This document shows, piece after piece, positions 62,547 through 64,000 of a stretch of 64,000 nt of DNA (the first letter of the stretch is position 1; each line of letters opens with the position of its first letter). Both the position numbers and the translations under genes were made by a program. Source of the stretch: Mycobacterium triplex (lineage in GTDB: Bacteria; Actinomycetota; Actinomycetes; Mycobacteriales; Mycobacteriaceae); the NCBI RefSeq assembly GCF_000689255.1, contig NZ_HG964446.1, forward strand, positions 4,259,250-4,323,249, written 5' to 3'. Under the pieces are notes generated by a model that was given only the letters and a program-made list of their open reading frames with translations, did not search any database and had not been told where the DNA came from.

Positions 62547-63995
62547 TCAGACCGGCAGCAGCTGGTCGATCACCGTGGCGAGCTGCTTGGCAGACCGGCA
62601 TTCGTGCATGGTGATCACTTCTTCGTAGCGTGGCACGGCCGAATCGCCGCTGCCCCACAGGTGTCGGGGCTCGGGGTTGAGCCAGTGCGCGTGCCGGGCG
62701 GCGGTGACCATGTCGGACAGCACGTCGATGGCCGGGTCGCGGTAGTTGGTGCGACCGTCGCCGAGCACCAGCAGGGAGCTGCGCGGTGACAACACATTCG
62801 GATTGGCCTGCACGAACGACACGAACGCGTTGCCGTAGTCCGAGTGGCCGTCGCGGCTGTAGACGCCGGCTTCGCGGGTGATCCGCTGAATCGCCACGGC
62901 CAGATCGCATTCCGGACCGAACATGTGGGTGACCTCGTCGGTGGTGTCGATGAAGGCGAACACCCGCACCCGTGAGAACTGTTGGCGCAGCGCGTGTACC
63001 AGCAGCAGGGTGAAGTGGCTGAACCCGGCCACCGAACCGGACACATCGCACAGCACGACCAGTTCCGGGCGCGCCGGACGGGGTTTTGCCAGCACCACGT
63101 CGATCGGCACTCCGCCGGTGGACATCGACTTGCGCAGCGTCTTGCGCAGGTCGATCGTCCCGGCCCGGCTGCGACGGCGCCGGGCCGCCAGCCGGGTCGC
63201 CAGGGTGCGGGCCAGCGGGGCCACGACTCGCTGCATCTGGCGCAGCTGGTCACCGGAGGCCCGCAGAAACTCGACGTTCTCGGCGAGCTGCGGGATGCCG
63301 TACATCTGCACGTGGTCGCGGCCGAGCTGCTCGGCGGTACGCCGCTTGGTCTCCGCGTCGACCAGCTTCCGCAACTGGGTAATCCGCTGCGCGGCAAGGG
63401 CTTTGGCGATCTGCTCTTGGGTGGGACTCGGCTCGTCGCCATACGGGGCGAGCAGGCCCGCCAGCAGTTTGCCCTCCAGCTCGTCCAGCGCCATCGCCTT
63501 GAGCGCCTGATACGACGAGAACGACGGGCCGCGGCTGGAACTGTATTTGCCGTAGGCCTCCACGATCCGCGCGATCATCGCGACGAGTCGCTCGTCCATG
63601 TCGGCCAGGTCCTCGTTCTGGGTCAGCAGGTCCAGCAGCATCTGGCGCATCGCGTCGACGTCGTCGGCGGGCAGGGCGTCGCTGTCTTCACCGGCCCCGC
63701 CGTCGTCGTCGACGACGACCGCCCGCGCACCCATCGCCGCGGGAAACCACAGGTCGAACATCGCGTCGTAGGTGTCGCGGTGATCGGGCTGGCGCAGCAC
63801 CGCACACGCGATGCCTTCGCGCAGCACCTCACGGTCAGCCAGACCGAGGGTGGCCATCACCCGGCCGGCATCCACAGTCTCCGACGGGCCCACCGAAATC
63901 CCCACTCCGCGAAGCGCTTCCACGAATCCCACCAGGTGGCCCGGCAACCCGTGCGGGGCGAGCGGCCTGCTGGGGCGGATGCGGCGCGGGGGCAT
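62547..63995 (-). CDS. VWA / CoxE-like domain protein (Rv2425c family)
   Basis: 482-residue soluble protein of the CoxE-like VWA family. The N-terminal helical half (1-230) contains HLVGFVEALRGVGISVGPSE. The VWA domain has a complete MIDAS start DVSGS at 317-321 and a later GDGRTN near 425. Such proteins commonly pair with a MoxR AAA+ ATPase, which in M. tuberculosis is the adjacent gene (Rv2426c) and would lie just beyond the window end. The role is probably maturation or remodelling of a partner enzyme. ATG at 63995 is complete within the window. Confidence 0.88.
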   Translation of the reverse strand: MPPRRIRPSRPLAPHGLPGHLVGFVEALRGVGISVGPSETVDAGRVMATLGLADREVLREGIACAVLRQPDHRDTYDAMFDLWFPAAMGARAVVVDDDGGAGEDSDALPADDVDAMRQMLLDLLTQNEDLADMDERLVAMIARIVEAYGKYSSSRGPSFSSYQALKAMALDELEGKLLAGLLAPYGDEPSPTQEQIAKALAAQRITQLRKLVDAETKRRTAEQLGRDHVQMYGIPQLAENVEFLRASGDQLRQMQRVVAPLARTLATRLAARRRRSRAGTIDLRKTLRKSMSTGGVPIDVVLAKPRPARPELVVLCDVSGSVAGFSHFTLLLVHALRQQFSRVRVFAFIDTTDEVTHMFGPECDLAVAIQRITREAGVYSRDGHSDYGNAFVSFVQANPNVLSPRSSLLVLGDGRTNYRDPAIDVLSDMVTAARHAHWLNPEPRHLWGSGDSAVPRYEEVITMHECRSAKQLATVIDQLLPV

Positions 63996-64000
63996 CAGTT

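Overview
The window is high-GC DNA from a slow-growing Mycobacterium. Backbone gene order follows the M. tuberculosis Rv2388c-Rv2425c neighbourhood (hemW, nirA-cysH-che1, cysA1WT-subI, trehalase, lepA, CBS protein, rnz, transglutaminase/alpha-E/ATP-grasp operon, rpsT, holA, comEC, comEA, degV, octT, gpgP, rsfS, nadD, VWA protein). Relative to that remembered order, rpfD, lppR, PE24 and eis are missing, and several blocks are added. Gene content suggests a non-tuberculous species, perhaps close to the M. avium complex; the species call is inference.

Region 1 (1-8507) is sulfur assimilation. nirA (sulfite reductase), cysH (APS reductase) and a sirohydrochlorin ferrochelatase lie on the plus strand, and the SubI-CysTWA sulfate importer on the minus strand. 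Each operon is preceded by a tiny cysteine-rich leader ORF that appears leaderless (669-761 plus, 8316-8372 minus). This looks like cysteine-responsive attenuation acting on both import and reduction. Region 2 (8513-17237) holds an FAD monooxygenase, trehalase, LepA, a PemK/MazF-like protein, a CBS protein, an RNase Z-type hydrolase and a GT9 glycosyltransferase. The last two are separated by a GCCGTA hexamer repeat.

Region 3 (17342-23504) is an orphan ESX-1 accessory island: espK convergent with an espB - espA/E-like - espC/F-like - espH - espL run. No ESX core gene (ecc, mycP, esxAB, PE/PPE, espG) is present in the window. Region 4 (23638-31029) returns to the conserved backbone and includes a 16-residue polyglutamine tract at the end of the ATP-grasp protein.

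Region 5 (31220-56977) is a lipid biosynthesis and export island of about 26 kb inserted between comEA and degV. It carries a two-subunit acyl-CoA dehydrogenase pair, a 3659-residue bimodular polyketide synthase, and divergently a PapA acyltransferase, an MmpL transporter, a Chp-type PE-PPE-domain acyltransferase, a FAAL-type FadD, a dihydrodipicolinate-reductase-like oxidoreductase and an MmpS-MmpL pair. The gene set matches the sulfolipid (pks2-papA1-mmpL8-chp1-fadD23) and polyacyltrehalose (pks3/4-papA3-mmpL10-chp2-fadD21) loci. The synthase differs: both AT domains look malonyl-specific and module 1 has only a ketoreductase, so an unbranched, hydroxylated acyl chain is predicted rather than a methyl-branched one.

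Region 6 (56974-63995) contains degV, the methylglucose-lipopolysaccharide genes octT and gpgP, rsfS, nadD, a tandem pair of SAM methyltransferases absent from the M. tuberculosis order, and a VWA/CoxE-type protein. No tRNA, rRNA, insertion sequence or CRISPR array was recognised.
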